A DNA stretch of 32,990 bases from CAXTPV01 sp964249405 (GTDB lineage: Bacteria > Pseudomonadota > Alphaproteobacteria > Acetobacterales > Acetobacteraceae), in assembly GCA_964249405.1 (NCBI GenBank), contig CAXUBX010000033.1, forward strand, positions 1 through 32,990, in the 5' to 3' direction. Made by a program: the position numbers and the translations under genes. Shown here piece after piece: positions 31,964-32,990 of the stretch (the stretch's first letter is position 1; each line of letters opens with the position of its first letter). Below the pieces are notes generated by a model. That model saw nothing but the letters and a program-made list of their open reading frames with translations. It made no database searches and was not told the DNA's origin.

Positions 31964-32845
31964 ATGAAGATCGGGTTTGTAGGGCTCGGACCGATGGGAT
32001 CCCGGATGGCGATGCGCCTCGTCGGCGCGGGCCACGAGGTCAGGGTGTGGAACCGCTCGGGCGGCAAGGCGGGGGCGCTCGTCGAGGCCGGCGCCGTCGA
32101 GGCCGCGACACCGGCCGACGCCGCACGTCGCGCCGACCTGGTCGTCAGCATGGTCGCCAACGATGCGGCGGTCGAGGCCACGACGCTCGGACCGGACGGC
32201 GTCGCGGCGGGGCTTGGCGCGGACGCGATCCATGTCTCGTCGAGCACGATCTCGGTCGCGTTGGCACGGCGTCTCGCGGCGGCGCATCGGGAGCACGGCC
32301 AGGCGTTCGTCTCGGCGACGGTGCTGGGGCGACCACCGGCGGCCGAGGCGGGCACGCTCTACGTGATCGCCGCCGGGGAGGCGGCCGCCCTCGAGCGCTC
32401 CAGGCCGGCGCTCGATGCGCTCGGCCAGCGCGTGTTCGTGGTCGGCGAGGCGGCGTGGACATCGAACCTCGTGAAGCTCTGCGCCAACTTCATGATCTTC
32501 TCGACCATCGAGCAGCTCGGCGAAGTGTTCGCGATCGGCGAGAAGGCGGGGGTGCCGGAGGCGACGATGTTCGAGGTCCTGAGCAACAGCTTCTGCTCGG
32601 CGCCCGTGCATCTCAACTACGGCAGGCTCATCCTCGATCGCGCCTTCTCGCCGCCCGGCGGTCCGATGGCGCTCGGCAAGAAGGACAACGACCTGTTCCT
32701 CGAGGCGGGCGAGGCGTTCGGCGCCGCTCTCCCGATCGCCTCGCTGCTGAGGGACCGGTTCATCACCAGCCTGGCACGGGGAGACGGCGAACTCGACTTC
32801 GCGGCGCTCAGCCGCCGGGCGAGAGAGGACGCAGGCCTCCCGTGA
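31964..32845 (+). CDS. NAD(P)-dependent beta-hydroxyacid dehydrogenase (3-hydroxyisobutyrate dehydrogenase family)
   Basis: The 293-residue protein has the N-terminal Rossmann motif GFVGLGPMGSRMA (residues 4-16) and the C-terminal all-helical domain with the catalytic Lys171 in SNLVKLCANFM. The substrate-loop signature, normally APVSGG, reads SATVLGRPPAAEAGTL here, as in a subgroup of uncharacterised family members. This suggests a substrate other than 3-hydroxyisobutyrate. The word WNRS after the second strand, with Arg in place of Asp, favours NADP(H). ATG 31964 has GAAGGAG about eight bases upstream. It is divergent from the ferritin-like pair with a 91-base gap, so they may share control, though no operator is seen. 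Confidence 0.93.
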   Translation: MKIGFVGLGPMGSRMAMRLVGAGHEVRVWNRSGGKAGALVEAGAVEAATPADAARRADLVVSMVANDAAVEATTLGPDGVAAGLGADAIHVSSSTISVALARRLAAAHREHGQAFVSATVLGRPPAAEAGTLYVIAAGEAAALERSRPALDALGQRVFVVGEAAWTSNLVKLCANFMIFSTIEQLGEVFAIGEKAGVPEATMFEVLSNSFCSAPVHLNYGRLILDRAFSPPGGPMALGKKDNDLFLEAGEAFGAALPIASLLRDRFITSLARGDGELDFAALSRRAREDAGLP

Positions 32846-32880
32846 GACCCGCGTCCTGCTTCCTGACCGGTTCCCGCCCC

Positions 32881-32915
32881 GACCGGCGCCGCGGTCCTGC
32901 GCCGGGATGCCGGTC
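32881..32915. terminator. Possible hairpin between convergent dehydrogenase and tRNA genes
   Basis: GACCGGC (32881-32887) pairs with GCCGGTC (32909-32915). An alternative inner stem GGCGC (32885-32889) with GCGCC (32899-32903) is also possible. The element lies between the end of the + strand dehydrogenase gene and the 3' end of the minus-strand tRNA, where a terminator is expected. No T-run is present. Confidence 0.3.
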
Positions 32916-32935
32916 CGGCTGTCCTGCATGATCGA

Positions 32936-32990
32936 TGGTGAGCCGGGTGGGGATCGAACCCACGACCATCCGATTAAAAGTCGGATGCTC
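32936..32990 (-). tRNA. tRNA-Lys (anticodon UUU), 5' part outside window
   Basis: Read on the minus strand, the last 55 bases of the window give the anticodon arm, variable loop, T arm, acceptor 3' strand and encoded CCA of a tRNA. The anticodon stem TCCGA/TCGGA closes the loop CTTTTAA, so the anticodon is TTT (UUU, lysine). The T arm is GTGGG-TTCGATC-CCCAC, and the 3' strand ends GGCTCACCA. About 21 bases of the 5' acceptor strand and D arm lie past the window end. Confidence 0.93.

Noticed and set aside
32936..32990. tRNA-Lys as an integration site for a mobile element
   Set aside because: No integrase, direct repeat of the tRNA 3' end or mobile gene is visible on the side inside the window.

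Overview
The window is high-GC DNA (about two thirds G+C) with closely packed genes. No gene-free stretch is longer than about 170 bases. It looks chromosomal and alphaproteobacterial, most likely Rhodospirillales/Acetobacteraceae. The reasons are the run glyA-nrdR-ribD-ribE-ribB-ribH-nusB-thiL, the RibB with a degenerate GTP-cyclohydrolase-II half, the metal-site pattern of HemB, the ATE/Bpt-type aminoacyl-transferase and the PutA architecture. The genus is not claimed. No insertion sequence, prophage, CRISPR array or integrase is visible.

Bases 1-4825 (+ strand) are the end of an exopolysaccharide locus: the 3' end of an AGE-family sugar isomerase, a membrane polysaccharide polymerase, a short GumB-like outer-membrane export lipoprotein, a Wzz-type co-polymerase without a kinase domain, and a translationally coupled small secreted protein with ten cysteines. 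A cluster of inverted repeats lies just before the export lipoprotein gene.

Bases 4937-18628 are all on the minus strand. Read in the direction of transcription they are glyA, nrdR, ribD, ribE, ribB(X), ribH, nusB (mostly overlapping or 1-25 bases apart), thiL after a structured 110-base gap, an MHYT-domain hybrid histidine kinase, a trifunctional-length putA and a short-chain dehydrogenase. The rib genes cover most of riboflavin synthesis. The GTP cyclohydrolase II step is not convincingly encoded here.

Bases 18799-23637 are mainly + strand: an amino-acid permease, hemB 13 bases behind it, exoD on the opposite strand, a YghA-like short-chain dehydrogenase and an uncharacterised 224-residue protein. 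thrS (minus; its product lacks the usual N-terminal TGS domain) is divergent from an RDD membrane protein that overlaps an arginyl/leucyl-transferase gene. The 3' end of that gene overlaps the convergent parC.

Bases 29434-32845 hold a small lipoprotein with a Gly/Trp/Phe-rich tail, two overlapping minus-strand genes for paralogous di-iron ferritin-like proteins with identical ligand spacing, and a divergent beta-hydroxyacid dehydrogenase. The window ends inside a minus-strand tRNA-Lys(UUU) gene.

Most of the window is core metabolism. The parts least explained by known families are the tandem ferritin-like pair, the ten-cysteine secreted protein in the polysaccharide operon, the orphan protein at 22963-23637 and the aromatic-tailed lipoprotein.
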